A stretch of DNA of 64,000 nucleotides, taken from NCBI GenBank assembly GCA_030407315.1, contig JALQPE010002070.1, positions 186,001-250,000 of the forward strand. Direction: 5' to 3'. The translations under genes were made by a program, and so were the position numbers. The notes under the pieces are model-generated. The model made no database searches and was not told the origin of the DNA. It saw nothing but the letters and a program-made list of their open reading frames with translations. Below, piece by piece: positions 38,027 to 47,765 of the stretch (the stretch's first letter is position 1; each line of letters starts with the position of its first letter). The stretch is from Asparagopsis taxiformis. Its lineage: Eukaryota; Rhodophyta; Florideophyceae; Bonnemaisoniales; Bonnemaisoniaceae.

Positions 38027-38569
38027 TTAATAGTAACTGTTGTTAGCCTTGCCTGTGGCGTCAAGCAGGCCCTGCCAGTAATCCTTCTCAAAGTCGCTAC
38101 GCGCGTCCACGTTCAACAGCGCCTCGATTTGGCCGGCATTCTCGCGTACTGGATACACCGTCAACGGCCTGGCTGCCTGCAACTTGCCGAGCAGCGGACC
38201 GAGCACCGGAGGGAACGGACACCATTCACCGGCGAGTTCACCAGTGGTGAGATCCCACGAGCTCTTATGCTGGGTACACGTAATTACACCATCTCCAACC
38301 GAACCGTCCGTGAGTGGCGTGCCAAGATGCGGACAAATGTTAGCCGATGCGTACACCTGACCATCGTAGTCACATGAGACGAGGATATTTTGACCGGCAG
38401 CGGTAATACCCTTCAACTGTCCGGGCGAAATTTCCGACGTATCAATGAGCGGAACCCAGGCGTCTTGCGCCATGCGAACGGGCGCGACTGTTCTACGCGT
38501 GGCGCAAACAGCGGGCTTACGGTTAACGGCCGTGCCCGTGAAGGCTGTGACGGGGACGAAAGCGGACAT
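38027..38569 (-). CDS. Plastid Rieske [2Fe-2S] protein, soluble type
   Basis: The 180-residue protein begins MSAFVPVTAFTGTAV, a plastid-leader pattern, followed by a Rieske domain. The cluster ligands are Cys79/His81 (ICPHLGTPL) and Cys98/His101 (CTQHKSSWDLTTG), so both halves of the site are intact. There is no membrane span, unlike the PetC Rieske subunit of cytochrome b6f. The ~60 residues after the domain are conserved-looking but carry no recognised motif. It resembles small stand-alone Rieske ferredoxin-like proteins of plastids and cyanobacteria; plant PSB33-type proteins are distantly similar but lose the ligands. The first frame codon at 38599 is not preferred because Met at 38569 gives the better leader. 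Confidence 0.82.
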   Translation of the reverse strand: MSAFVPVTAFTGTAVNRKPAVCATRRTVAPVRMAQDAWVPLIDTSEISPGQLKGITAAGQNILVSCDYDGQVYASANICPHLGTPLTDGSVGDGVITCTQHKSSWDLTTGELAGEWCPFPPVLGPLLGKLQAARPLTVYPVRENAGQIEALLNVDARSDFEKDYWQGLLDATGKANNSYY

Positions 38570-39226
38570 TGTGGCGCACAATGGGTGTCGAGTGGTCAAC
38601 GAGTTTGGATGTTGCTAGAGTGGGCAGGAGAGATGCTGGGAGCGCTCAGGAGTATTGAAGCGCGGAGCGGAGGGCTTGTGTGAAGAAAAGTAATGTGTTG
38701 TAGAGTGATAGGAGATGCGATGAACAGAGGGTTTTTCGAAATAGTGCATTTGGGGCCACAAAATGACAAGAGTGACGGTTGCTATGATTGGGAGGCGGAA
38801 TGCAAGGTGAGATATCGCCTCGTTCGCTGTATTATTCACTGGTGATCGCCGGATGGGATGAGAATTTTGGATAAAATTTCAAGTGCTACCTATGATCCAA
38901 TACTGAGCTCGCCAGTGAGCTCCGAATGCGCAGAAAATCATCGGATCTGGAATCCAAATGCAACAATCCGGATGCCCTCAGTAACCGTCGGCTACCGAAA
39001 TGGTAGCGATTGCGTGTACAACGTTACAGAAATGTTTCGCCACAGACCAAGGTGGTCGGCACGTCGCTGGATTGCTGGCAGGAGACGAATCAAGGCGCGT
39101 ACATACGTCGTTACGACACCACCGCCATCATGTCCGTCTACCTGTCGTCAGCAAAAACTCTTCCGTAAACAAACTCACATCAACACTTGCGCCCTCCACT
39201 CTCTGCATGGCCTAGTGCCAACAGTC
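38570..39226. other. Intergenic, divergent 5' regions of Rieske and Frag1/DRAM genes
   Basis: The 657 bases include a 123-codon upstream open extension (from 38858) of the next gene that lacks any domain and is treated as leader. Nothing else is recognised. Confidence 0.45.
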
Positions 39227-40258
39227 ATGGCCTCCCAGAAGCTGCCCGAGCCTCAACATCGCCGTCGACTCACTCGTTGGGCTGCACTACACGCCTGGAA
39301 ACTCGCCGGTCTCACCGCAATCGTCACCGTTGTTGGTGTCTTCATTGCCGTTACACTCTCCCTCATTCTCCGTCCAACACGTTCCTATTTTTTCCCACTG
39401 CTCAGCGATGTTGACAAGCACCAGCCAGAAGGCGCCATCCTGCGTGTCGCCTTTGTCGCTGCAACCGTCCTATTAGTTGCGACCACATCCGCCTCCATCC
39501 TCCACTGTCACACCTTGCGCATCTTCGCCGCCCCCGATGCCCAACACCCTCCTCATCTCTCCGATGCCCTCATGGAACAGGGTCGCATCGCAAGCCCCCT
39601 CCCGTCTCATGTGGAGCAATCGTCAACAGCAAAGCGTCGTGTCCTCCGTCTCTCCACCTTGCAGCTTGTGATCGTCGTCCCGATGTCGACCACAATTGCC
39701 TTGACATTTCTCCAGTACTCGGGCATGCTCACTGTGCTCATGCAACTTGTGCACCGTACAAACATCATCACTGCCACTTTGTACGTATTATGTGTCACTT
39801 GGGCCCTGGCGATGTGCTTCCTCGTTTGGTATTTTCTCAAACTCCAAACCATCCCAGACCGCACGCAAGCACCAAGAACGCCAGATTCCCGACGATCCTC
39901 CCTTCCCCCCGATACATCGGACGCCTCAATTTCCGACGCTTCCGCATTTGCGACTTCCAACGTTCCAATTATGCATCGCTTCCGAGCATGGGCTTCCTGG
40001 CTCATTCTCGTTCTGCGCCCGATTTGTCTCACGGGTCAAGTCGTCTGTGTCATAAAAATTGTCGGTTTATGGCTCGCTCTCGACACTTTCTCTATCTCCA
40101 ACATTAGGCTTGTCAAGATCGCACTCTTGGCAGCACTCGCTTTTGCAGAGTACACAGCCGCCTTCTTTTTTGCCTTTTTTATGACTATTCTCGCTGTGGA
40201 TATGCGCGCAAAGGCAACTGTCCCAGAATTTTTCCAACTCGACTCCGTATTGTCCTAG
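39227..40258 (+). CDS. Frag1/DRAM/Sfk1-family membrane protein
   Basis: The 343-residue protein has about six hydrophobic spans (~27-48, 70-92, 144-163, 182-203, then two in the last ~85 residues). The lumenal loop after span 1 carries YFFPLLSDVDKHQPEGAI, the P-x-x-S-D-x-x-x-x-x-P-E signature of the Frag1/DRAM/Sfk1 family. Members work in GPI-anchor lipid remodelling (PGAP2), phosphoinositide signalling (Sfk1) or autophagy (DRAM); which applies here is unknown. A Ser/Pro-rich loop separates spans 4 and 5. The upstream frame extends to 38858, but ATG at 39227 directly precedes a short charged N-terminus and span 1, as in the family. Confidence 0.68.
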   Translation: MASQKLPEPQHRRRLTRWAALHAWKLAGLTAIVTVVGVFIAVTLSLILRPTRSYFFPLLSDVDKHQPEGAILRVAFVAATVLLVATTSASILHCHTLRIFAAPDAQHPPHLSDALMEQGRIASPLPSHVEQSSTAKRRVLRLSTLQLVIVVPMSTTIALTFLQYSGMLTVLMQLVHRTNIITATLYVLCVTWALAMCFLVWYFLKLQTIPDRTQAPRTPDSRRSSLPPDTSDASISDASAFATSNVPIMHRFRAWASWLILVLRPICLTGQVVCVIKIVGLWLALDTFSISNIRLVKIALLAALAFAEYTAAFFFAFFMTILAVDMRAKATVPEFFQLDSVLS

Positions 40259-40464
40259 CCTCGCTCACCATTTCCTGCATCCACTCTGTATAACTATTTA
40301 GTCACAACGATCCATCCCTCGTAGGCGCTATTCGGTTGCAACGCCCTGCCAGAAAATTGCCGCTACTTTACATGGTGATTTACTTGTATTACTACCCTAG
40401 CAATCCGTCTAACAGGTTGAGTAAACCAGTTTTCTCACAATTCGGCAAACTCTGCTTATGTTGT

Positions 40465-41415
40465 TCATGATGCATCGCGACTCTCCATCGTTGTCCCCAC
40501 ACCGCTCCCCTCGGCTAGAATGCGCTCCACTCTGGCTCGCTTCTGATCGTTCGCAGCCGACTTGGGCACTTCGTTCATAACCGTGTTGGTATCCCGCGCA
40601 TCCATTTCCGCTTCATTCGCAGTCTCGACGAGCTCACGCGAGTCACCAGCGCTTCGTTCTTCTTGTGCATGCCCCGATCCAACTTTCGGAGGCACTAGGA
40701 ATGGATTTGCAGGAGCTGCAGAGGCCACTACTGACAAAGCGCCCCCTATACCATTCACGTTGCGCTGTGATTCCTTCAACTGTGCAAGTGACATTTCAAC
40801 TCTCCGCCGTTGCTCTGCAATCGCATTACGATCTCTATTCTTTCCATTCGTCGTCATAAAAACTGGCGTAGCGACATAAGTATGAGAACTTGGCAGTGGC
40901 GGCATCCATGCTTCTATATGAGGGTAATCCTGTGGCTTCGACTCGGCTCCTTCAGGGGGCGTGTCGATATGATTGATAAAGACTTCCCGCGAGCGCTTCT
41001 TCTTGCCGTCCGGCAAAACTGGAAAGGCGGGAACTGGATGCGGGAAAGGAATCTCCTGAAATAGCGCATATTTGGCAAGGTCCTTCGTGTTGACATGTGT
41101 GATAGGTGCTAAGGATTGCAATGTCGCAAGCACGTCCAGTAGATTGGAACGGGTGCGCCCCGCAAGCTCCGTGCGTGCATTAGCGGAGCGCCCAATTTGC
41201 ATGATGAACGCTTGCGCAATGTCGGCTAATGCGTCGGCAACTCGCTCAGTGGCAAAGATGTTCGAGGCGGAAACTGGTCTTTGTGCCGCACCACCCTTCA
41301 CGCCCTGACGAGAGGCTACGGGACGACTGGCAAGTCGCTGTGCTTGAGCATAGATGATTTGTGCACAGGCCTTCTGCACTAGCATACGCGCAAACGCGTC
41401 CTCGCCGTCCGCCAT
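40465..41415 (-). CDS. TAF8: TFIID subunit TAF8
   Basis: Subunit of the general transcription factor TFIID. The N-terminal ~100 residues form a histone-fold-like region (DAFARMLVQKACAQIIYAQ, then ALADIAQAFIMQIGRSAN and LDVLATLQSL). The diagnostic TAF8 C-terminal block follows: IPFPHPVPAFPVL, then PHIEAWMPPLPSSHTYVATP. After it the protein is variable and charged. The first frame codon at 41466 is TTG; the first ATG is 41415, giving 316 residues. It is divergent to the AT-hook protein gene. Assignment depends on the HTY-x-x-TP motif in combination with the histone fold and is reasonably secure. Confidence 0.8.
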   Translation of the reverse strand: MADGEDAFARMLVQKACAQIIYAQAQRLASRPVASRQGVKGGAAQRPVSASNIFATERVADALADIAQAFIMQIGRSANARTELAGRTRSNLLDVLATLQSLAPITHVNTKDLAKYALFQEIPFPHPVPAFPVLPDGKKKRSREVFINHIDTPPEGAESKPQDYPHIEAWMPPLPSSHTYVATPVFMTTNGKNRDRNAIAEQRRRVEMSLAQLKESQRNVNGIGGALSVVASAAPANPFLVPPKVGSGHAQEERSAGDSRELVETANEAEMDARDTNTVMNEVPKSAANDQKRARVERILAEGSGVGTTMESRDAS

Positions 41416-41797
41416 CGGACTCCACAGCGATTCGAACGCTGGAATGTCTTGGTATGAGTCGCGCAAGTTTCGAACGTTCAGTGTCCAGTGATCTTGTGTG
41501 AATTACATCATTTGCTCGGAATCATTCGTAGTATTGAAAGTGGGACAAGCGGTCAGTCTGGGGCGTCTCTCCAGCGGGATAAAGGGAATGACGAAGAGGT
41601 TTGTCGGCTGCTTCCTGAGACAGCAGGGCACAAAAATTGCCTTTTTCAGTTGCTGTATTTTCAAAATTACCAAGATCTCCCACAGTCGATTCCAAGGCGC
41701 CAACGTGCACGTTCTCGTGGGATATGTTTTCTGGATCACACGCCTACTCACTCAGACGTCCTTCCTCCGATCCCACTACATCCTCAATTGTACCAAT
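41416..41797. other. Intergenic, divergent 5' regions of TAF8 and AT-hook genes
   Basis: The 382 bases contain an open upstream extension (from 41498) of the AT-hook frame. Its Cys/Phe/Ile-rich content is unlike the rest of the protein, so it is treated as untranslated. No RNA gene or repeat is seen. Confidence 0.45.
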
Positions 41798-43561
41798 ATG
41801 CGGAAACAGGCCTTATCGTTTACACCCAATTCACCTTTGTTACTCAATCGCTTTCATGTGCGATTTTCAAATGTTACCCAAAGACGAAGCCGCATATTCC
41901 GCCAGTTACCACGTGCAGCTCAACAATCCTCTCATCCACAAAAGCCCGCTCCAGAGGCCCCACGACCCGGGCTCTTGACTCGTCTCCAACTCACTCCTTT
42001 AAACAGCCCGGCCTTATTGCGTGGTCCGGAAGCTGTGGTAGCTGTAATAGCTGTCGGCATGGTCATGGCTGTAGCCTTCCTCGCCAATGCATCCCGTCGC
42101 ATCGCATCAGACATTGCCCAACGAGCACGAAATATCACTACCATCCGCCAGCTCCAGGAAAGTAAGCTTAACAAGCTTCAACAGCAACAGTACCTCGAAT
42201 CTGCCGTGGAGGCTACGCGTGCAACCCTGCTCAACACAGAGAGCTTCCTCGCTGCTCAGGTGAAACGTGCGGAAATCGCTGAACAGCGCCTAGAGGAACT
42301 AAACAGCACCAGACAGGAGGTGGAAGCCGCAATGGAAAATACTCGCCAGAAAAGGGCTGATCTTATTAATGTGGAGCGTGCATTGCAAATTGAGCGCGGG
42401 AAAGCAGAAGTCAATGAAACCCTCGTACTCAGGTTAGAAGAGAACATTACTTTGCGGAAAGAAAGTTTGCAGGTCTGCGAGACTGATGCTGAGTTGGCTC
42501 ATCGTGCCCTGCAGGAAGCTGAAGAGAGTGCCAATCACAGTCTGCAAATGGCTTTACGAGACAAGGAGGATCTAGAGCGTGCACTGGAGCAGAAGAGGAT
42601 TCAGTTGGAATTTGAACTTGAGGAGCGAAACCAGTTTATGGAAACTTTTGCAGATGCAGAACGTGAACTAGAATCGGCGAGTGGTACATTCGAGAAAACA
42701 ATATCTGATTTGGAAACGAGAAGGCAACGTATTGATCGTGTTTCTGCCGAGGCAGAAGCCATAAAGAACGTTCTGACCCAAAAAGAAGCAAATCTTCAAG
42801 CTGTCGTAGAGGGAGAAGTAAATGCCTCACAAATAGAAGACTCGTTGCATCAAATTCAAAGTGAACAGAAGAATATTCGAAGCTCCCTGGAAGAAATGAA
42901 AGTTCTGGAGCAAGAGAAAACATCGCAGCGAAAGATTCTGTTGGAGAAGGTCACTGCACGTGAAATTGAAATCGCCGAATTGCGAAACAGACTTGAAGTT
43001 TTGCACAAGTCTAAAACGGAACCCAACAATGCGCAAGATGGTGAATTGGGTGATCAAGTGAATCCTACAATCAGCAGCTCTCCCAATATAGCAAATCCTG
43101 GAGAAGCTGAGGAAGTATCCATGAAAGAATCGGCAATTCAAAACAATTTTGAGTCTCCTGAGGTTGATTTGCCGAATGCGGACGATGTGCGGGCGCATTC
43201 AGATCAGAATCTGGTCAAAGCTACGAAAACGCAGTCCCACCGGAAGATGACGGATGAGGCCACGCAATTTACAGAGGGCGATTTACAAACTTCAAATGAG
43301 CTAGTTAGCAGTGATAAGGTGGTGATGGAATCTTCTGTGCAGAAAGAAGCGCAGCAACCGGCACCCAGGAGACGGGTTGGTCGGCCGCGGAAAACACCAT
43401 CATCATCCTCTGCCGTGAAGTCTAGCCCTGACGCACCAAAGAGAGGTCGTGGAAGGCCACGAAAAGTGGTTGCGGCGGGAGATACCAGTAGCGAAGTTGC
43501 ACCCAAGAGGAAGCGCGGTAGACCGCGAAAGAATCCACTACCAGAACCAGCAGCGGAATAA
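41798..43561 (+). CDS. AT-hook, coiled-coil membrane protein (possible plastid nucleoid anchor)
   Basis: With the ATG at 41798 the protein has 587 residues. Layout: a basic, acid-poor leader at ~1-60 (MRKQALSFTPNSPLLLNRFH) resembling a transit peptide; one membrane span at ~79-96 (AVVAVIAVGMVMAVAFLANA); a long Glu/Gln/Arg-rich coiled coil at ~100-430; an acidic linker; and three AT-hooks at the C-terminus with cores VGRPRK, RGRPRK and RGRPRK, spaced ~20 residues apart. The combination of leader, membrane anchor, coiled coil and DNA-binding tail recalls plant MFP1 and PEND, which tether plastid DNA to membranes. No sequence orthology is claimed. A nuclear envelope location is the main alternative. 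Confidence 0.72.
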   Translation: MRKQALSFTPNSPLLLNRFHVRFSNVTQRRSRIFRQLPRAAQQSSHPQKPAPEAPRPGLLTRLQLTPLNSPALLRGPEAVVAVIAVGMVMAVAFLANASRRIASDIAQRARNITTIRQLQESKLNKLQQQQYLESAVEATRATLLNTESFLAAQVKRAEIAEQRLEELNSTRQEVEAAMENTRQKRADLINVERALQIERGKAEVNETLVLRLEENITLRKESLQVCETDAELAHRALQEAEESANHSLQMALRDKEDLERALEQKRIQLEFELEERNQFMETFADAERELESASGTFEKTISDLETRRQRIDRVSAEAEAIKNVLTQKEANLQAVVEGEVNASQIEDSLHQIQSEQKNIRSSLEEMKVLEQEKTSQRKILLEKVTAREIEIAELRNRLEVLHKSKTEPNNAQDGELGDQVNPTISSSPNIANPGEAEEVSMKESAIQNNFESPEVDLPNADDVRAHSDQNLVKATKTQSHRKMTDEATQFTEGDLQTSNELVSSDKVVMESSVQKEAQQPAPRRRVGRPRKTPSSSSAVKSSPDAPKRGRGRPRKVVAAGDTSSEVAPKRKRGRPRKNPLPEPAAE

Positions 43562-43598
43562 GTTGTGTTGTAAGCTTTCTTCTCATACTGTCGTGCAG

Positions 43599-45137
43599 TC
43601 AATCTTCATCGGGATTGTCGAATAGCGAACTAGTCAGTCCTCCCCTACGACCTGCTGGTGCCTCATCTGGATTGTATCGCTTGAATGTGAAGCCAATGAA
43701 CTCTTCGGCAGCTGGATCTTTGAGGTATGACGGTCTCGAGACTGGTTCATTTGGTGCGCCGTTTCCTGGTAGAGGCTGATGGTCTTCAAAGTATCGAGTA
43801 TCTGTCGCACTGTGGAGTTCTGGCATGAAGGGAGGCTTCATGTTGTTAAGGTTTTCCCAATCTATCCCTTCAAAGAAGGGGTGATGTCGGAAGTCTTCAA
43901 TGCCTTCTTTGCTACCCAATCTGTACTTAGCATCACAGACAAGCGATTGTATAAGATTCCTTGCGGCCCAGCTGAGGTTAGCCTCGGGGGGAAAACGCAA
44001 TGTTTCCTGCCAGTTGAGGATCTTGCGACAAGTTTTCAGTGCATCTTCCGCGTAAAATGGAGGGTAGCCCACGAGCATTTCGTACAAGACTACACCTAGG
44101 CTCCAGTAATCACATTCCTTATTGTAACCCTTCTTCATGAGCACTTCATAAGAAATGTAGTCAGGGCTATGTACATCAATCCGCGCGCAGAAACAAACGG
44201 AATAATTGAACGGTCAGACACATAGCCAATTCATGAAAGGACGACAGATGTAAAGTATCATTAACTGTATGACTTACGTTCCCACAGTTGAGAATGCCTG
44301 CTTCCTTGCACTTCTTCTCCACGCCGCTGCTCTCTCGGCCATCGAGAGCTCGCTAAGATTAGATGCAATATCATGGCCCGAGGGGTTTACGTTGGAAGCT
44401 GGTACAGCTTCGATATCAACGTTGAAGCTTTTGCAAAGACCAAAGTCTGAGAGCTTCAAATGACCATCTTTGTCTATGAGTAGATTGTCTGGTTTGACAT
44501 CACGGTGAATGAAGCCAAGCTTGTGAATTGTATCGATCGCAACAATCATCTCTGCTGCATAAAACCTGGCGTCATCTTCTGATAGCGTATCACGAGCGAT
44601 GAGCAGCGTCATAAAGTCGCCACCTGGCAAATATTCCATGACCAAATAGAGATACTCATTGTTCTGAAATGCATAACATAGCTGACAGACAAAAGGGTGA
44701 TTCGCAGCAACCAAAACATGACGCTCTGACCACGCATGGTTTACCTGCTCCTTTTGCAACATATCAGCTTTACGCAGCTTCTTCATAGCGTAATAGTTTC
44801 CAGACTTTCTATGGCAAACAAGCATCACTTCTCCAAAGGCTCCGCGACCGATGATGCTAATCATCTCAAAATCTGATTCTGACATGGGGCGACGACGCTC
44901 GCGTAAAAAGGCCATCTCTTTACGAACATGGTCCTTTCTCAATCGGACCTTTTCAGATTCCCGAATATCCATCGCGGAAAGCTTCTCCTCGAGCTCGCGC
45001 GATCTCTGACTGGCGGCTTCTCGTTCCTGAGACAGACTGGCAAAGAGGGTTTCTATTTTGCGCTTGGCCAGTTCTGCCTTGGAAGCCTGGCGCGTCCTGG
45101 AGGGGGCCGCAGTGCTTGCGCAAGCTGTTTCAGCCAT
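43599..45137 (-). CDS. NDR/LATS-type AGC protein kinase (two exons)
   Basis: Hippo/MEN-pathway type serine/threonine kinase. Exons are inferred at 45137-44278 and 44166-43599 (475 residues), separated by a 111-nt intron with GTAAGT donor and ACATAG acceptor; joining restores AFSTVGTPDYISYEVLMKKG. N-terminal ~85 residues form the MOB-binding helical region. Kinase marks: GRGAFGEV (98-105), Lys119 in YYAMKK, HRDVKPDN with Asp213, DFG 231-233, an NDR-type insert of ~40 residues before the activation segment, and Ser283 in AFST as the autophosphorylation site. The hydrophobic motif FIGFTF has Thr447 as upstream-kinase site. All catalytic residues are intact. It likely pairs with a MOB protein encoded elsewhere and controls cell division or morphology. 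Confidence 0.92.
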
Positions 45138-45437
45138 AGTAGAGGGTGTTGAGGGGGAAATGGTCAGTGTGGAAGGTGAACGAGCAACGAGGGGATATGA
45201 GAGCGTAGATTTGCGAGGCTATCGATTGAATTGTATGTTACACAGCGCAACAACGTCAGCGGACATCAAATGGTCTCCATTTGCCATTCAATTCGTTGAT
45301 CTAATAATCACTGGACAGCGTATGATTTTTCGCAAACTTTCTAAAACTCTTTAGCAACACCTCGACTGTATTCCGTGATCCCGGTCTTTCATATACACAA
45401 CTTCCCAGCCTCACAGCTTTAGCCGCCGTTCTCAACC
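45138..45437. other. Intergenic, divergent 5' regions of NDR kinase and PGP synthase
   Basis: The 300 bases hold the flanks of two divergent genes; nothing specific is recognised. Confidence 0.45.
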
Positions 45438-46124
45438 ATGTCGTCCTCAATTGCACTTTGCTGGGCAACGGCGGCGTCGACACGGACCTTCTCCCACCAG
45501 CGATTCTGTGCCAAACCGATAATCTATACCTGCCCTCGCGTTGCCCAAATTCCAACCGCTGTAGTCCAACGAACGCAGATACCAACGATCCTCACATGGA
45601 CGCGAATCGCCGCCATTCCAACATTAGTCGCTGTATATCTGCCAGCTGCTCCTTCGTCCCCTCTACTATCGACGTTGCTCTTCTCTGCAGCATCCTTCAC
45701 AGATTTTCTAGATGGTTATCTTGCACGTCGTTGGAAATGCGAATCTCCACTTGGCAAATTTCTCGATCCAGTTGCAGATAAGCTCATGGTCGCCGCCGCT
45801 TTATGTCTCATCACTGCCCGCGCCTCGAATCCCATCATTACGCTTGCGTCGCTGCTCATTCTTTGTCGGGAAATCTTTGTGAGCGCTCTGCGTGAATGGA
45901 TGGCCATTCTCGGTAAGTCCAATATCGTGCAGGTGTCTTCACTAGGCAAAATCAAAACAACTGTGCAAATGATTTCTATCGTTGTTCTACTATACTCGGC
46001 GCATGTGGCGACAAATTTGAGAGCGACGGGTATTTCATTGCTCGCAGTCGCAGCGGCGCTTTCATGGTATTCGGCAATAGATTACATCCGCGGTGCAATC
46101 GGCGCGTTGAGCAAGAAAGGGTAG
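45438..46124 (+). CDS. pgsA: Phosphatidylglycerophosphate synthase
   Basis: CDP-alcohol phosphatidyltransferase that transfers phosphatidyl from CDP-diacylglycerol to glycerol 3-phosphate, the first step to phosphatidylglycerol, which is essential in thylakoids and the precursor of cardiolipin. The catalytic signature D-G-x2-A-R-x8-G-x3-D-x3-D is complete: Asp92, Gly93, Ala96, Arg97, Gly106, Asp110, Asp114 (in DGYLARRWKCESPLGKFLDP plus VADK). About five hydrophobic spans surround it. The first ~45 residues (MSSSIALCWATAASTRTF) are Ser/Thr/Arg-rich, suggesting import into plastid and/or mitochondrion. Length 228 fits PgsA plus a leader. Its 3' end faces that of the next gene with only 17 bases between stops. 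Confidence 0.9.
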   Translation: MSSSIALCWATAASTRTFSHQRFCAKPIIYTCPRVAQIPTAVVQRTQIPTILTWTRIAAIPTLVAVYLPAAPSSPLLSTLLFSAASFTDFLDGYLARRWKCESPLGKFLDPVADKLMVAAALCLITARASNPIITLASLLILCREIFVSALREWMAILGKSNIVQVSSLGKIKTTVQMISIVVLLYSAHVATNLRATGISLLAVAAALSWYSAIDYIRGAIGALSKKG

Positions 46125-46141
46125 ATGTTTCATAGCTGAAA

Positions 46142-47017
46142 TCATTCTCCATGTAGATCGTTTTCGGGGAATCTTACATTTCGTCTGCGAAGCACTGATT
46201 GGTGAAACGGATTACTTTGACCAGATATGTTCGGGGAAGCGGACGGTTGGCGTAGGATAGATGGTGGACCACTAATATCTAAATCTGGGTCCAGTTCTGC
46301 CTGTACAATATCCTTCCATTGCAACGCGGCATCTTGAATAGTATCATGTCTTCCCGAATCATGCCCACTGCCATGTTCGAATTCATCTCGGTCGAATATA
46401 GCTCGATAACTAGGCTCCTGTGGCGTAACCGGAACGGACGTCTGTTCCATGGACTCGGGCACCAATAAGTTACCCAAAGCCTGCGCATGTGCAGTCGATT
46501 CAAACGTATCATCTGGGAACCGCTGCAAATTAATGCCCTCAAGTTCCTCTCCATCATCCTGATCGGGTGCAAACCACGCAATTGCCATAGAAGCAATATG
46601 AAGCACCCACAAAATCCAAGCCAGCGAAATTGTAACCCGTCTCTCCTGGCGAAGAAAGCCACCCGTCAGTCCGTCGGGCACACTTCGGAACGCGGTGACG
46701 ACGCACGCAATTACAAGCCAGCCGATGGATAGGGTGAGACACATGACGGATTCGGTGTCATTGCGATACTTCATGTCGCATAGAAAGACGGAGGAAAGGC
46801 GTTTCCAGAGCACGTAGAAGCCGCCAAACATGCACAGCGCGCCGAGAATTATGACGGAAGAGCATGCGCCGATGTTGTCGCCAAGCGCGCATCGTAGTGT
46901 TTCATCAATGTCGCGTTGGAAGAGTAGCTTGTCCGCAGTGCCTATTGTCACCACTGCGGCGAGGATCAACTCGATGACATAGACAAGCGGCTTTATTAGC
47001 GCGTTCCATTCCAACAT
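46142..47017 (-). CDS. Four-span membrane protein of unknown function
   Basis: The 291-residue protein has four hydrophobic spans in its first half, near 8-27, 50-70, 90-112 and 128-150, with short loops, then a ~140-residue hydrophilic tail rich in Asp, Ser, Pro and Gln. The four-span core with a cytosolic tail is MARVEL-like in outline (as in synaptogyrin or occludin-type proteins), but I see no diagnostic motif and do not assign a family. It has no leader peptide. It is convergent with PGP synthase. Function unknown; vesicle or plasma-membrane protein is a guess from topology. Confidence 0.7.
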   Translation of the reverse strand: MLEWNALIKPLVYVIELILAAVVTIGTADKLLFQRDIDETLRCALGDNIGACSSVIILGALCMFGGFYVLWKRLSSVFLCDMKYRNDTESVMCLTLSIGWLVIACVVTAFRSVPDGLTGGFLRQERRVTISLAWILWVLHIASMAIAWFAPDQDDGEELEGINLQRFPDDTFESTAHAQALGNLLVPESMEQTSVPVTPQEPSYRAIFDRDEFEHGSGHDSGRHDTIQDAALQWKDIVQAELDPDLDISGPPSILRQPSASPNISGQSNPFHQSVLRRRNVRFPENDLHGE

Positions 47018-47765
47018 GTCGGGTCGGGTCGGATCGTTAGTTTAGTTTATAGATGGCTGCGTGCGAGTCATTGGCGGTGTCGATGGTGGCTTCCCCGACT
47101 GCAGAGGCGCGCCGTTAGAGTGATTACAGAGTTTGCTGCGTGGTGGAGACGGTATGCCTCGTTTTTGGGTAGAAACGCATGGAAAATTTATATTTTCCCG
47201 AAATTACGGGCCTTACTGGAAATCGCTCTTGAGTGACAATGCCATGTTAGGATGGCTCCCTCAACATCTTCCAGCCCCGCATGCTAAACCCACAGATGCC
47301 TGTTCGTTGTCAATAACCGCCGACCCTCCACAAGGTTTGGGAGACACCACCAAGTGGCCACGGGACTGCAACTCGACAATCATCGTTGGACAAAGTTGTA
47401 AATAATACACTGTAAACATCAGCGGATATATCCAGCAATAGAGAAATACAGCCACCACCGGAGCAGATCAGTGTCGATTGACAAAGGTGCGGTGTCATGG
47501 TATTGGTGTCTTCACCGATGAAACAGACGTGAATTAAATAGACAAGTCAGTGGATACTGTTTCCGACTTGCATCATTGTTTATGAGTAAACGCAATTGGT
47601 AATAAATGTCACTTCCCTAACCATCCATGTACGCGACGACAGTTCACAATCAACATAAAACGCCGCACGCATGTCACTCTACTAAATTACACAGTTGGCC
47701 GAATGCCAAAGTCGGTTCCTGTCATACAGAAAATAGAAAACACAACCGATGGTTAGAAGCTCGAG
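47018..47765. other. Intergenic, no gene seen
   Basis: The 748 bases between the four-span protein and the fused glycosyltransferase carry only short frames (at most ~90 codons, not ATG-supported or without domain). No RNA gene or repeat is recognised. Confidence 0.45.
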
